A stretch of DNA of 64,000 bases from Bradyrhizobium sp. AZCC 2176 (GCF_036924645.1 NZ_JAZHRX010000001.1:2666001-2730000), one strand, 5' to 3'; shown: positions 21,300 through 31,122, counted from the stretch's first letter. The notes: generated by a model not told the origin, from the letters alone. Made by a program: numbers and translations.

Positions 21300-22910
21300 T
21301 TACGCCGTCTGGTCTTCGGTGGCCTCGGCCGCCTCGGATTGCTTGGCGAGTTCCGCCTCGGTGATCCAGCCGGCAATGACGCGGGCCTGCATGATCATGC
21401 GCTCGGCATCGTCGCGCGAGATCTCGTTGGCGTCGAGAATGCCGGGGTGCTTGGTTGGCTCGCTGCCTTCCTTGCGCTCGGTCCAGCCGACCAGATCGTC
21501 GGTGGCGCAGCCCGCCAGATCTTCGACCGTCTTGATGTCGTTCTCGCCGAACTTCACCAGCATCTTCGAGGTCACGCCGGGGACCTTCTTCATTGCATCT
21601 TCCACACCGAGTTCCTTGCGCTTGTTTTCCAGCTCCGTTTCGAGCTGTTCCAGATATTCCTTCGCCCGGCTCTGCAGCTCGTTGGCGGTTTCCTCGTCGA
21701 AGCCTTCGATGCCAGCCAGTTCCTTGACATCGACCAGCGCGAGTTCCTCGACCGACGTGAATCCCTCGGACGCCAGCAACTGGCCGACCACTTCGTCGAC
21801 GTTCAGCGCTTCCATGAACACCCGCGTGGAATTCTCGAAGTCGGCCTGGCGGCGCTCGGATTCTTCCTGCTCGGTGAGGATGTCGATGTCCCAGCCGGTC
21901 AGTTGCGAGGCGAGGCGCACGTTCTGGCCGCGACGGCCGATCGCCAGCGAAAGCTGGTTGTTGGTGTCGGGAACCACGACCTCGATCCGTTCGCGATCCT
22001 CGTCGATCACGACCTTGGCGACTTCGGCGGGCGCCAGCGCGTTGACGACGAAGGTCGCAATGTCTGGCGACCACGGAATGATGTCGATCTTCTCGCCCTG
22101 CAGTTCGTTCACCACCGCCTGCACGCGCGACCCGCGCATGCCGACGCAGGCGCCGACCGGATCCACCGAGGAATCCCGGGAAATCACGCCGATTTTCGCG
22201 CGAGAGCCGGGATCGCGGGCCACTGCCTTGATCTCGACGATGCCGTCATAGATTTCCGGCACTTCCTGCGCGAACAGTTTTGCCATGAACTGCGGATGGG
22301 TGCGGGAGAGGAAAATCTGCGGCCCGCGGGTTTCGCGGCGGACATCGAAGATGTAGGCGCGGACGCGGTCGCCGTTGCGGAACACCTCGCGCGGCAGCAT
22401 TTCGTCGCGGCGGATGATGGCCTCGCCGCGGCCGAGATCGACGATCACGCTGCCATATTCGACGCGCTTGACGACGCCGTTGACGATATCGCCGATGCGG
22501 TCCTTGAATTCCTGATATTGCCGGTCGCGCTCGGCCTCGCGCACCTTCTGCACGATCACCTGCTTGGCGGATTGCGCGGCGATGCGGCCATATTCCAGCG
22601 GCGGCAGGGTGTCGGCGATGGTGTCGCCGACTTGGGCGCCCGGGTTGGCGCGCTGCGCGTCTGCCAGCGAAATCTGGTTCGAGGAGTTCTCGACTTGCTC
22701 GACGACCAGCATGTGGCGCGACAGCCGGAGCTCGCCCTTCTTGGCGTCGATCTCGGCGTGAACGTCGGTCTCGCTGCCGTAACGGGCGCGGGCCGCCTTG
22801 GCGATGGCATCTTCCATCGCAGCGATCACGATCCCGCGGTCGATCGACTTTTCGCGGGCGACCGCGTCTGCGATCTGCAGCAGTTCGAGTTTGTTGGCAC
22901 TGACGGCCAT
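21300..22910 (-). CDS. nusA: Transcription termination/antitermination factor NusA
   Basis: NusA binds RNA polymerase and modulates pausing, termination and antitermination. The 536-residue protein has the N-terminal RNAP-binding domain ([21 protein letters not shown]), the S1 domain ([21 protein letters not shown]), two KH domains ([21 protein letters not shown] and [18 protein letters not shown]) and two C-terminal acidic helix-hairpin-helix repeats (~360-520). It starts 3 bp after the rimP stop. Confidence 0.98.
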   Translation of the reverse strand: MAVSANKLELLQIADAVAREKSIDRGIVIAAMEDAIAKAARARYGSETDVHAEIDAKKGELRLSRHMLVVEQVENSSNQISLADAQRANPGAQVGDTIADTLPPLEYGRIAAQSAKQVIVQKVREAERDRQYQEFKDRIGDIVNGVVKRVEYGSVIVDLGRGEAIIRRDEMLPREVFRNGDRVRAYIFDVRRETRGPQIFLSRTHPQFMAKLFAQEVPEIYDGIVEIKAVARDPGSRAKIGVISRDSSVDPVGACVGMRGSRVQAVVNELQGEKIDIIPWSPDIATFVVNALAPAEVAKVVIDEDRERIEVVVPDTNNQLSLAIGRRGQNVRLASQLTGWDIDILTEQEESERRQADFENSTRVFMEALNVDEVVGQLLASEGFTSVEELALVDVKELAGIEGFDEETANELQSRAKEYLEQLETELENKRKELGVEDAMKKVPGVTSKMLVKFGENDIKTVEDLAGCATDDLVGWTERKEGSEPTKHPGILDANEISRDDAERMIMQARVIAGWITEAELAKQSEAAEATEDQTA

Positions 22911-22913
22911 GGC

Positions 22914-23702
22914 CTAGTCTCCTTCGGTAGGATCGATCTCGCCTCTGCGCAGTCTTTCTGCGGCGAGGCGGTGTTTCTTGGTATTGGTCGGCTCCGGCTT
23001 CGTGCCGGGCTTGCTTCCGGTCTTGCTTGCGATCTTGGGCTTCGGTTTGTTACTCTTGGCCGGATCGCTCTTCCTTGCGTGCGGCGGGGGCGGCGGGGTC
23101 AACCCGAGATTCTGCTTCAATTCGCGCTCGGCCTGCTTGCCGCGCCGCATCGATTCCGCAATCAATTCGTCGGTCAGAACCAGCCGTGCCTCGGAAATGT
23201 CCTCCATCACCAAAAGCACGTCGGCATCTTCATCCGCGCGTGTGTCATCCCGATGTAACCGCACGGCATTATCTTCGACGCCGGCCAGCGTACCACGGAA
23301 ACGCTTGCGGCCCTGATGGGCGACCGCCATTTCGATCTTGACGAGGTGACCGTTGAAGCGCTCGAAATCGGAACGGCGCACCAGCGGGCGATCGATGCCC
23401 GGCGAGGATATCTCCAGCCGGTAGGCGCGGTCGATCGGATCGGCGACGTCGAGCACCGGCGACAGCGCCCGCGAAATCGCCTCGCAATCCTCGATCTGCA
23501 TCGATCCGTCGGGCCGTTCGGCCATGATCTGGACGGTGCAGCCGGCCTCGCCTGAAATCTTGATCCGGACCAGCCGGTAGCCCATTCCCTGCAAAACCGG
23601 TCCGGCCACCGCCGACACCCGCGCGGCCGCGCCCGGCTCGACGACGAGACGGGGCTCGGCCAGCAACTCGGCATCCACGGAACCAGCAGTTGGATCGGTC
23701 AT
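22914..23702 (-). CDS. rimP: Ribosome maturation factor RimP
   Basis: RimP assists 30S assembly. The 262-residue protein carries the family core ([21 protein letters not shown]) and an unusually long C-terminal tail rich in Lys, Pro and Thr (residues ~200-262: [20 protein letters not shown]). ATG at 23702 (MTDPTAG) is preferred over an in-frame TTG at 23714. It is the first gene of the rimP-nusA-ylxR-infB-rbfA-truB-rpsO-pnp series and is preceded by the promoter and terminator at 23814-23912. Confidence 0.95.
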   Translation of the reverse strand: MTDPTAGSVDAELLAEPRLVVEPGAAARVSAVAGPVLQGMGYRLVRIKISGEAGCTVQIMAERPDGSMQIEDCEAISRALSPVLDVADPIDRAYRLEISSPGIDRPLVRRSDFERFNGHLVKIEMAVAHQGRKRFRGTLAGVEDNAVRLHRDDTRADEDADVLLVMEDISEARLVLTDELIAESMRRGKQAERELKQNLGLTPPPPPHARKSDPAKSNKPKPKIASKTGSKPGTKPEPTNTKKHRLAAERLRRGEIDPTEGD

Positions 23703-23813
23703 GTCCAGTGTCAAAAGCGTCTTACTTGCATGGGTTTAGGCCGGGTCTAGCCGCGATCCGGCCGGTTCCCTGAGCCGCGCCTGCCGCCCATTCTGGGCAG
23801 GGCAGGTTCAGGT

Positions 23814-23846
23814 AATAAAAAAGAGCGGGTCCCGCGGGGCCCACTC
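23814..23846 (-). terminator. Intrinsic terminator in the rimP leader (candidate attenuator)
   Basis: On the minus strand GAGTGGGCCCCGCGGGACCCGCTC is followed at once by TTTTTTATT. It lies about 40 nt after the putative start site and about 110 nt before the rimP ATG. A second hairpin, CCTGCCCTGCCCA-GAA-TGGGCGGCAGG (23780-23806), follows. No gene lies between promoter and terminator, so it either ends a small RNA of roughly 60 nt or attenuates the operon. Confidence 0.7.
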
Positions 23847-23883
23847 TCAATACGCGATCGTATGAGAACCATAAGTTGCCGCG

Positions 23884-23912
23884 GATATAGCGGTTTTTCC
23901 GCAATCCGACAA
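23884..23912 (-). promoter_or_regulatory. Putative promoter of the rimP-nusA-infB operon
   Basis: TTGTCG (23907-23912) and TATATC (23884-23889) on the minus strand are separated by exactly 17 bp, a good match to the alphaproteobacterial housekeeping promoter. It is the only good candidate between the DUF2336 gene and rimP. Confidence 0.6.
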
Positions 23913-24037
23913 GGCCCGCGATCCCGTTAAGTCCGATTTTGCCAAGCTGCAAGAGGGGGATGAAATCTAACCCTTCATTCATGAACGCTGCCTAGATTTC
24001 CCGAAAACCAGCCAATTCGGCCGGTTTGGATGGGTTT

Positions 24038-25108
24038 ATGATAATTTCACCATCGCTGATCCCGGAACTCGACGACATTGTCAGTCGTGGCGACCCCAAG
24101 CGCCGCGCCGATGCCGCGCGTCGTATCAGCGAGCTTTTCCTGCAGGGCGCGGCGAGCTTCCGCTCCGACCATGTCGAGCTGTTTGACGATGTACTGACCA
24201 GTCTCGTCCCGCATGCCGAGATTGAAGCGCGCGCCGAACTGGCTGAGCGCTTGTCGATGCTGGCGAACGCGCCGCGCGGTCTGGTCGGCCAACTCGCCCA
24301 TGAAGATGAAATTGCCATCGCAGGCCCGCTGCTGCGGCGCTCGCCGGTCATCGACGAAAAGATGCTGGTCGAAATTGCTTCCGTGAAGGGCCAGGATCAT
24401 CTGCTGGCGATGACGGAACGGCCCACGCTTTCAACCGATCTCACCGACGTCATCGTCGCCCGCGGCGACCGCGACGTTGTCAGGCGCGCCGCCGGCAATG
24501 CAGGCGCCGCCTTCTCGTCGAGCAGCTATTCGACGCTGATCAAGCGCGCAGGTCAGGATGGCGTGCTGACGATCAGGCTCGGCCAGCGCGACGATCTGTC
24601 GCCTACGCAATTGAAGGAGCTGCTCTCCGGCTCCATCGACGTCATCCGCCGCCGCCTGTTCCAGGTCGTCAAACCCGAACGGCAGGCCGACATCAAGCAG
24701 GCAATGACCGCGATCACCGGCCCGTCCGAACGCGAGGAGCGGCGCGACTTTGCGCCGGCACAGCGCACGGTGCTGAAGCTCCACCGCGAGGGCATGCTCG
24801 GCGAAGGCGCCTTGCTCAACTTTGCCAAGGCCTTCAAATACGAGGAGTCGGTCGCCGCGCTGTCGGCGATGACCGGCGTCAAGATCGAAACCCTCGACCG
24901 CCTGATCAGCGGCGACCGCTATGATCCGATCCTGATAGCCGGGAGGTCCATCGATATCGAATGGGCAACGGTGCGCGCGCTGATTTTGCTTCGGCTCGGT
25001 CCGAACCGGACGGCATCTCCCGCCGACATCGAAAACGCGCGGGTCAACTACGTGCGCCTGATGCCGTCGACCGCCCAGCGCGTCGTCGCATTCTGGAAGA
25101 CGCGGTAA
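24038..25108 (+). CDS. DUF2336 domain-containing protein
   Basis: The 356-residue protein matches the alphaproteobacterial DUF2336 family, seen as helical-repeat-like sequence (RGDPKRRADAARRISELFLQ, ARAELAERLSMLANAPRGLV, VARGDRDVVRRAAGNAGAAF). No catalytic motif or signal peptide is visible, so it is probably cytoplasmic. ATG at 24038 is favoured over an in-frame TTG at 24026. It is divergent from rimP and convergent with trmB, ending 1 bp from it. Function unknown. Confidence 0.8.
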   Translation: MIISPSLIPELDDIVSRGDPKRRADAARRISELFLQGAASFRSDHVELFDDVLTSLVPHAEIEARAELAERLSMLANAPRGLVGQLAHEDEIAIAGPLLRRSPVIDEKMLVEIASVKGQDHLLAMTERPTLSTDLTDVIVARGDRDVVRRAAGNAGAAFSSSSYSTLIKRAGQDGVLTIRLGQRDDLSPTQLKELLSGSIDVIRRRLFQVVKPERQADIKQAMTAITGPSEREERRDFAPAQRTVLKLHREGMLGEGALLNFAKAFKYEESVAALSAMTGVKIETLDRLISGDRYDPILIAGRSIDIEWATVRALILLRLGPNRTASPADIENARVNYVRLMPSTAQRVVAFWKTR

Positions 25109-25109
25109 T

Positions 25110-25853
25110 CTACCCAACCCGCCGAAACCGCAAATACGCCGCGACGCGTCCCTCGCGCTCCGCTTTGCGGCCGTAGCGCGTCATGGTGTAGCCGTCCCAC
25201 GGCTTTTGCCAGTCGGCAGCGCGCTCCGCAGTCCAGAGAAAATCCGCCGAGCGCAACAGGTGCGCCAGCGTCCATGCAACATAATCGTCGATGTCGCTGA
25301 CGAAACGAAACTCGCCGCCCGCTTTAAGGATGCGCGCCATCGCGTTGACCGTCGCGTCCTGCACGAAGCGCCGCTTCCAGTGCCGCCGCTTCGGCCAGGG
25401 ATCGGGATGGATCAGGTCGATCCGCGCCAGCGATCGCGGCGGGGCCCAGGCCAATAGCTCCGCGGCGTCGCCGGCATAGAGGCGGATGTTGCTAATGTTG
25501 TGGACCTCGATCTGGGTGAGGATCTTGGCCATGCCGTTGACATACGGCTCGCACCCGATGAACCCGATATTCGGATAGGCCTGCGCCTCCGCGATCAGAT
25601 GCTCGCCGCCGCCGAAACCGATTTCGAGCCTGACATCCTCGATTTCGCCTTCGAAGAGATCGGCAAGATGTTCCGGCGCGGGCGCCCCGATATCGAGCGC
25701 CAGATGCGGCAGCAGATGATCTATCAGCTCGGCCTGGTGGATGCGGAGCTTGTGGCCCTTGCGGCGGCCGAAGAACGAGCCGCGCGCATGTGCCGACGCG
25801 CCGTCATCCGGCGTCGCCTCGCGGTCGCCGGTATCGCGCGGTGAGACCATCAT
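25110..25853 (-). CDS. trmB: tRNA (guanine-N7-)-methyltransferase TrmB
   Basis: TrmB methylates G46 of tRNA using SAM. The 247-residue protein has the SAM-binding LEIGFGGGEHL, the second motif FIGCEPYVNGMAKIL and the family signature HPDPWPKRRHWKRRFVQ, with RYGRKAEREGR near the C-terminus. The first of two tandem ATGs (25853/25850) overlaps the stop of the M20 peptidase gene, suggesting coupling. Confidence 0.96.
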   Translation of the reverse strand: MMVSPRDTGDREATPDDGASAHARGSFFGRRKGHKLRIHQAELIDHLLPHLALDIGAPAPEHLADLFEGEIEDVRLEIGFGGGEHLIAEAQAYPNIGFIGCEPYVNGMAKILTQIEVHNISNIRLYAGDAAELLAWAPPRSLARIDLIHPDPWPKRRHWKRRFVQDATVNAMARILKAGGEFRFVSDIDDYVAWTLAHLLRSADFLWTAERAADWQKPWDGYTMTRYGRKAEREGRVAAYLRFRRVG

Positions 25854-26977
25854 CGCAGCGTCTGGTACAGCCGGTACAACAGCCGCGCCCTCGGCTCGAT
25901 CGAGGAGATGTACATCTGCTCGTGATGGGTATGCGCGCCCTGGCCGTCGACACCGAGCCCGTCCAGCGTTGCGGTATGCGGCGCGGTGAAATTGCCGTCA
26001 GAGCCGCCGCCGGTCGACGTATCGACCAGATCGAAACCGATCTCGGCCGCAATCGTCCTGGCATGCTCGTAGAGCGCGGCGCCGGCGTTGCTCTTTTCGT
26101 AAGGCGGACGGTTCAACTCGCCGATCACCTTGACCGTGACGCCCTCGGTGCGCGATTTCAGATTGAGGATTTTGGCGGTGATCTCCTCGGAATCCGATAT
26201 CGTCGGCACGCGCAAGTCGACCTCGGCATAGGCGTCCTCCGCAATTACGTTCGGCCTTGTGCCGCCTCTGACAACACCGACATTGACGGTGATGCCGCGC
26301 GCGAGATCGTTCATCGCCTCCAGCGTTTGAATGACGTTGCCGAGTTCGCGGATGGCGCTGCGGCCGTCCTCGGGCCGGGTGCCGGCGTGCGAGGGCACGC
26401 CCTTGATGAAGACCTCAAAGCGCCCGACGCCCTTGCGCCCCGTCACGATCTTGCCGCCGTCGCGCGCCGGTTCAGTGACCAGCACATATTTCGCCTTTTT
26501 CCCCTCGGCCTCGATCAGCGCGCGCGAGGTCGGGCTGCCGATCTCTTCATCGGAGACATAGAGCTGGGTGATGCCGAGCGGCGGCCGCGCGCCCTCAGTG
26601 CAGACCTGCCGAAACGCATGATAGGCGAGATAGGCGCCGCCCTTCATGTCGTAGATGCCCGGGCCGAACGCGCTGTCACCATCGATCCGGAAAGGCAGGC
26701 GCTCGATGAAGCCAAGCGGATGCACCGTATCGAGGTGGCTCAGCACCAGTATTCCCGGTTCGTCCTGCCCCCATGACGAGCGCGCCACCAGATGATCGCC
26801 GCAGCCGGAGTGCCCGGCGATCCGCTCCACCGTCGCAGGCATGCCGCGATAACCCTCAGCGACGAGATCGGCGAGCTTGTTAACCTGCGCGGGTGCTTCG
26901 GTGGGGGTCTCGATCTCGACCCAGCGGCGGATGCCCTCGAGGATCGGCGTGGAATCGAACGGATTGGTTATCGTCAT
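25850..26977 (-). CDS. M20-family metallopeptidase (glutamate carboxypeptidase-like)
   Basis: The 375-residue protein shows the zinc-binding M20 pattern: SHLDTVHP (His and catalytic Asp), DMKGG (bridging Asp), SDEEIGS (catalytic and metal-binding Glu), VTEPARDGG, and a C-terminal GAHTHHEQMY (His). The lid/dimerisation domain (KGVPSHAGTRPEDG) is present. The closest recognised relatives are carboxypeptidase G2-like enzymes that hydrolyse C-terminal glutamate or amidated amino acids; the substrate is inferred. No signal peptide. It overlaps trmB and occupies the place where related genomes often have metK. Confidence 0.88.
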   Translation of the reverse strand: MTITNPFDSTPILEGIRRWVEIETPTEAPAQVNKLADLVAEGYRGMPATVERIAGHSGCGDHLVARSSWGQDEPGILVLSHLDTVHPLGFIERLPFRIDGDSAFGPGIYDMKGGAYLAYHAFRQVCTEGARPPLGITQLYVSDEEIGSPTSRALIEAEGKKAKYVLVTEPARDGGKIVTGRKGVGRFEVFIKGVPSHAGTRPEDGRSAIRELGNVIQTLEAMNDLARGITVNVGVVRGGTRPNVIAEDAYAEVDLRVPTISDSEEITAKILNLKSRTEGVTVKVIGELNRPPYEKSNAGAALYEHARTIAAEIGFDLVDTSTGGGSDGNFTAPHTATLDGLGVDGQGAHTHHEQMYISSIEPRARLLYRLYQTLR

Positions 26978-27123
26978 GTCGTATCCGATACGGCGTCATT
27001 CCTCGATGTGCAATTGCGTATCGCGTGCCCGGGCCAACGCGGGCCTCAGATGCGCAATAAAGCACACCGGGAATTATGGCATATTCCAAAATACGAAATT
27101 CTCAAACCGACACGGGATGAAAA

Positions 27124-27540
27124 TCAGCGCGGGTCCGGGCCATCGCGCGATGCAATCTGCTCGACCAGCTCGACGATCGAGCGGCGCATCTTGGAATCGC
27201 TGATGCGCGTGAACGCGCGCGTCAGTGCGAGACCCTCCGATGTGGCGAGAAAATCGGACACGTAGGCCGGGGAGGCGCCTTCGCCGAAGCCCTCGCCATT
27301 CACCGCGCCGCTCGGCCCGCCATCGAACAGAAACGACACCGGCACCTGCAATATCTCGGAAATCTGCTGCAGGCGGCTGGCGCCGACCCGGTTGGTGCCT
27401 TTTTCGTATTTCTGAACCTGCTGGAAGGTGAGGCCGAGCGCTTCGCCCAGCTTTTCCTGGCTCATGCCCAGCATGATGCGGCGCATCCGGACGCGGCTGC
27501 CGACATATTTGTCAACCGGATTGGGCGCTTTGGTGGACAT
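27124..27540 (-). CDS. XRE-family helix-turn-helix regulator
   Basis: The 138-residue protein has a Cro/CI-type helix-turn-helix at residues ~14-68 (RVRMRRIMLGMSQEKLGEAL, LTFQQVQKYEKGTNRVGASR) and a C-terminal tail of ~70 residues with a predicted helix ending SMRRSIVELVEQIA-like sequence. This is the conserved alphaproteobacterial regulator usually found beside lnt and metK; relatives include PraR-type regulators. Its targets here are unknown. Confidence 0.88.
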   Translation of the reverse strand: MSTKAPNPVDKYVGSRVRMRRIMLGMSQEKLGEALGLTFQQVQKYEKGTNRVGASRLQQISEILQVPVSFLFDGGPSGAVNGEGFGEGASPAYVSDFLATSEGLALTRAFTRISDSKMRRSIVELVEQIASRDGPDPR

Positions 27541-27786
27541 CTAGATCACTCCTGGGATCGCGCGCCGGGAATGAGGCAGTGGAAAGACGATGCCTCAGGC
27601 GCGCCGTGACCGTCATATCCTGCTCGGAGGATCGGGTAGAATTGCGGGACGATCTGAGCAATGAAGTGACTGGTTGTTGTTCTTGGCTTGCAACCGCAGA
27701 AAGCGAATCGCAGGCTGTCTGTCAACTGGTGGAACCGCGCAGTCAGCTTTTTTAGTAAACCAGCAACAGCCAGCGATGAGCAAATC

Positions 27787-29397
27787 TCAGGCAGCCTGCT
27801 TTGCAGCGCGGCGCCTGACGACTAACAGCAGGGCGGCGGCCACGATGATGGCGGCCGGGATATCTCCAAGACGAGCATAAATCGTCGGCGGCAGCGGCGA
27901 CGGCAGGCCGGCGTCCAGCACACCTTCGATGCCGAGGCCGAGCCGTGCCACAATCCGCCCCGAAGGATCGATCACCGCCGAGATGCCGGTGTTGGCGGCG
28001 CGCACCATCGGCAGCCCTTCCTCGATCGCACGCAGCCGCGCCTGCTGCAGGTGCTGATGGGGGCCGGTCGAATTTCCGAACCAGCCGTCATTGGTCAAAT
28101 TGACGATCCAGCCGGGGCGATCGTCACGCGCTGCAACATTTCCGGGAAAAATCGCTTCGTAACAAATCAATGGTAGCGCGCGCGGCGCGTTCGGTATCTC
28201 CATCGCGCGCCGCCGCGTGCCCGGAATGAAGCCGCCATGCACCTTTGTGAGTTGCACGAAGCCGAGCTTTTCCATCCACTCCTGAAACGGCAAATATTCG
28301 CCGAACGGCACCAGATGCAGCTTGTCGTAAACCGACAGCACGCCACCGTCATGGTCGATCACATATATCGAGTTGTAGGCACGGCTGACGCGGGCGCCGG
28401 GGGGGCCGTCGGGCGCGCGCACCGATCCGGTCATCAGCACAGTGCCTTTGGGCAGCAGCTCGGCGATCTGCGCCATCGCGTCCGCCTCGCGGGTCAGGAA
28501 GAACGGGAAAGCCGATTCCGGCCAGATCAGGATCTGCACGTCGCGCACGCCGGTGGATTGCGGTCCTGAAGCGCGGTCGGAAAGCGTCAGGTATTTCTGC
28601 ATCACCTCCGCCTTGGCGGCGTAGTTGAATTTGACGTCCTGCTGCAGGTTCGGCTGCATGATGCGCAGCTTGACCTTGGTCAACTCGGTCGGCTGCAGCG
28701 ACAGCCGTGCGGCGCCGTAGGCCCCCATGGCAACGAGCAGCGACAGCGCCGCCACCGGCGCGATCCAGGGTTTTCGGCCGCGCGAAGACCCGTCGATCAG
28801 CGCCGCCGGGCTGGCAAAGATCGCGACGCTGAGGAAGGTCATGCCCCACAGTCCGATCAGCGACGCGGCTTGCGCCAGCGCCAGGGGTTCCGACAGCGCG
28901 TAGCCGAAGGCATTCCAGGGGAAGCCCGACAGCACATAGCCGCGCAGCCATTCGCTGACCGTGAGCCCGATCGCGAGCGCCAGCACCCGCGAAGCATCCC
29001 GCGTCCAGATCAGCCGCGCCAGCGCGAAGCCGACCGCCGGAAATAAGGCAAGATAGGCCGGCAGGCCGAGCACCGCGAACGGCATCAGCCAGGCGAAAGT
29101 CGGCGCGTCGACCAGGAAGGCGTTGCCGATCCAGTAGAGCCCGGGCACAAAATAGCCGAGCCCGAACCAGAAGCCCGACATCGCCGCCGCCGGCACGCCG
29201 CGCCGTTTTCCGGCCGCCGCCCCGTCGATCAGCCAGACCACGACCGGAAAGGTCACGAACAGCACCGGCCAGGCATTGAACGGCGCCATCGCAAGCGCCG
29301 ACAGCATGCCGGCGGTAAGCGCGATCACCGCGCGCTTCCAGCCCCAGGCCAGGATGATCGAAAGTCCCGCGAGGCGAAATCTGCTGGATGAAATCAC
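27787..29397 (-). CDS. lnt: Apolipoprotein N-acyltransferase Lnt
   Basis: Lnt adds the third acyl chain to lipoproteins in the inner membrane. The 536-residue protein has about seven N-terminal membrane segments (residues ~10-230), then a periplasmic nitrilase-like domain with the catalytic triad Glu294 (IWPESAFP), Lys359 (YDKLHLVPFGEYLP) and Cys412 (ICYEAIFPG), and a final membrane segment near residue 510. The start is GTG at 29397, sharing GTGA with the stop of the CorC-type gene, a coupled arrangement. Confidence 0.95.
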   Translation of the reverse strand: MISSSRFRLAGLSIILAWGWKRAVIALTAGMLSALAMAPFNAWPVLFVTFPVVVWLIDGAAAGKRRGVPAAAMSGFWFGLGYFVPGLYWIGNAFLVDAPTFAWLMPFAVLGLPAYLALFPAVGFALARLIWTRDASRVLALAIGLTVSEWLRGYVLSGFPWNAFGYALSEPLALAQAASLIGLWGMTFLSVAIFASPAALIDGSSRGRKPWIAPVAALSLLVAMGAYGAARLSLQPTELTKVKLRIMQPNLQQDVKFNYAAKAEVMQKYLTLSDRASGPQSTGVRDVQILIWPESAFPFFLTREADAMAQIAELLPKGTVLMTGSVRAPDGPPGARVSRAYNSIYVIDHDGGVLSVYDKLHLVPFGEYLPFQEWMEKLGFVQLTKVHGGFIPGTRRRAMEIPNAPRALPLICYEAIFPGNVAARDDRPGWIVNLTNDGWFGNSTGPHQHLQQARLRAIEEGLPMVRAANTGISAVIDPSGRIVARLGLGIEGVLDAGLPSPLPPTIYARLGDIPAAIIVAAALLLVVRRRAAKQAA

Positions 29398-30512
29398 TGC
29401 GAGCCGGCTCCATCGCCGGAGCTCGGCGGTGTATTGTCATTGGTCGGCGGCACGCTGCTGTCGGGCGCAGCCTCGCGGCGGCTTCGTTCGCGCGTCGCGC
29501 GCGGCGCCGGCCGCTCTTTCCGGATCCCGATCCGCAGCCGCTTGACCCGCCGCGGATCGGCATCGAGCACCTCGATCTCGAAATTGCCCGGGCCCGCAAT
29601 GACCTCGCCGCGTACCGGCAGGCGGCCGACCTGCGCCACCAGGTAGCCCCCCAGCGTCTCGACTTCCTCGCCGGCCTCGCCGGTGATGAATTCCTCGCCG
29701 ATCATCTTGCGCGCATCCTCGAGGCTGGCGCGGGCGTCGGCGATGAATGCATTATCTCCCTGCCGGATGATCGACGGCGGCTCGTCGCTGTCGTGCTCGT
29801 CGTCGATCTCGCCGACGATCTGCTCGACGATGTCCTCGATCGACACCAGCCCGTCGGTGCCGCCATATTCGTCGACCACCAGCGCCAGGTGGATGCGCGA
29901 GGCCTGCATCTGCACCAGCAGGTCGATCGCCCGCATCGACGGCGGCACATACAAAAGCTTGCGAATAATGTTGGCGTCGGCGAGCGGCGATGCGAGGTCG
30001 ACCGCGCGCAGGTCGAGGCCCGCCGGGAACGGCTTCTTGCGCTTGGGCTTGGTCGTATCGCCGACCCGCGCCTTCGCGGTCATGAACGCCAGGAGGTCGC
30101 GGATGTGAACGATGCCCTCGGGGTCGTCGAGCGTTTCGTTGTAGACCACGAGCCGCGAATGCGCCGCGCTCTCGAACAGGCTCATTAGTTCGCCGAGCGG
30201 AATATCCCGCTTCACCGCGACGATGTCGGCGCGGTGCACCATCACGTCGGCGATCCGCCGCTCGTTCAGGCCGAGGATGTTGCGCAGCATGGTGCGCTCG
30301 ATGGCGGAGAAGCCGACATCATCCGGGGTGGAGGCGTCGAGCACGACCTGGAGATCGGCGCGGACCGATCCTGCCCTCCAGCCGAACAGCGTGCGGATCG
30401 CGCGCATCAGCCAGCTATCGGCGGTCGGACGCAGCACCTCGCCTTCCTGCACCACCACTGGCAGGTTGCGCGTATCGCGCGGGTTGTCCTGTATCGGGTC
30501 GGAGTCCGGCAT
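29394..30512 (-). CDS. CBS-domain protein of the CorC/hemolysin-like family
   Basis: The 372-residue soluble protein has two CBS domains (about residues 90-150, VMVHRADIVAVKRDIPLGEL, and 170-225, LLYVPPSMRAIDLLVQMQAS, then LALVVDEYGGTDGLVSIEDI) and a C-terminal CorC_HlyC domain (ARASLEDARKMIGEEF, VETLGGYLVAQVGRLPVRGE). It has no membrane segments, so it is CorC-like; proposed roles are in divalent cation handling. ATG at 30512 begins 1 bp after the ybeY stop; a longer frame to 30557 would overlap ybeY by 44 bp. Confidence 0.9.
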   Translation of the reverse strand: MPDSDPIQDNPRDTRNLPVVVQEGEVLRPTADSWLMRAIRTLFGWRAGSVRADLQVVLDASTPDDVGFSAIERTMLRNILGLNERRIADVMVHRADIVAVKRDIPLGELMSLFESAAHSRLVVYNETLDDPEGIVHIRDLLAFMTAKARVGDTTKPKRKKPFPAGLDLRAVDLASPLADANIIRKLLYVPPSMRAIDLLVQMQASRIHLALVVDEYGGTDGLVSIEDIVEQIVGEIDDEHDSDEPPSIIRQGDNAFIADARASLEDARKMIGEEFITGEAGEEVETLGGYLVAQVGRLPVRGEVIAGPGNFEIEVLDADPRRVKRLRIGIRKERPAPRATRERSRREAAPDSSVPPTNDNTPPSSGDGAGSQ

Positions 30513-30513
30513 T

Positions 30514-31122
30514 TCAGTCCATCCGCTCCCGGTCCGCATGGGGATCTCGATCCGCATACGGATCCGGAATGCCGAGCTGGGCGAGAATCTCCCGTTCGAG
30601 ACCTTCCATGGTGTCGGCGTCGTCGTCTTTCTCGTGATCGTATCCGATCAAATGCAGGAACCCGTGGACCGCAAGGTGGCTGAGGTGATGATCGAACGGC
30701 TTTTCTTCGTCATCGGCCTCTTTCCGCGTGGTCTCATAGGCGATGGCGATATCGCCGAGCATCCGCGGCGCATCCGCCGGCGCGCCCGCGGTCGCCTGCA
30801 ACGCCGGAAACGACAGCACGTTGGTCGGCTTGTCGATGCCGCGCCAGTTGTTGTTGAGCGTGCGGATGCCGGCGTCGTCGGTCAGCATGACGGCGAGCTC
30901 GGCCTCGCCGACATCGGCATCGGCGATTTCGGCCGCGGCATTGATGGCGCGATGGATCACCGCCTCGGCTTCCGGCTCCGTCTGCCAGCAATCGGCGACG
31001 ACGAGAACCTCGGTAAGGGGAAGGGCGGACGACACGGGCGTTCCAGCGCTTTGCATTTCAGAGTTGGGGTTACGGCCGCGGCCTGCCTGCGGCAGGTCCA
31101 CGGCCGAAGATTGTTGGGTCAA
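30514..31122 (-). CDS. ybeY: Endoribonuclease YbeY
   Basis: YbeY is a zinc-dependent RNase for 16S rRNA 3'-end maturation and ribosome quality control. The zinc site H-x3-H-x5-H is in HLAVHGFLHLIGYDH, and TNVLSFPA marks the family core. The frame opens at TTG (31122), overlapping the phoH stop as TTGA with GGAAAA upstream, giving 202 residues; ATG at 31056 would give 180. The N-terminal ~35 residues are unlike other YbeY proteins, so the start is uncertain. Confidence 0.93.
   Translation of the reverse strand: MTQQSSAVDLPQAGRGRNPNSEMQSAGTPVSSALPLTEVLVVADCWQTEPEAEAVIHRAINAAAEIADADVGEAELAVMLTDDAGIRTLNNNWRGIDKPTNVLSFPALQATAGAPADAPRMLGDIAIAYETTRKEADDEEKPFDHHLSHLAVHGFLHLIGYDHEKDDDADTMEGLEREILAQLGIPDPYADRDPHADRERMD

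Noticed and set aside
20757..23258. Open frame of 833 codons antisense to nusA and rimP
   Set aside because: Shadow of two well-supported genes in GC-rich DNA.
26978..27123. Possible SAM-II riboswitch in the gap where metK might have been
   Set aside because: No convincing pseudoknot pairing or conserved core could be matched; the downstream gene is an M20 peptidase.
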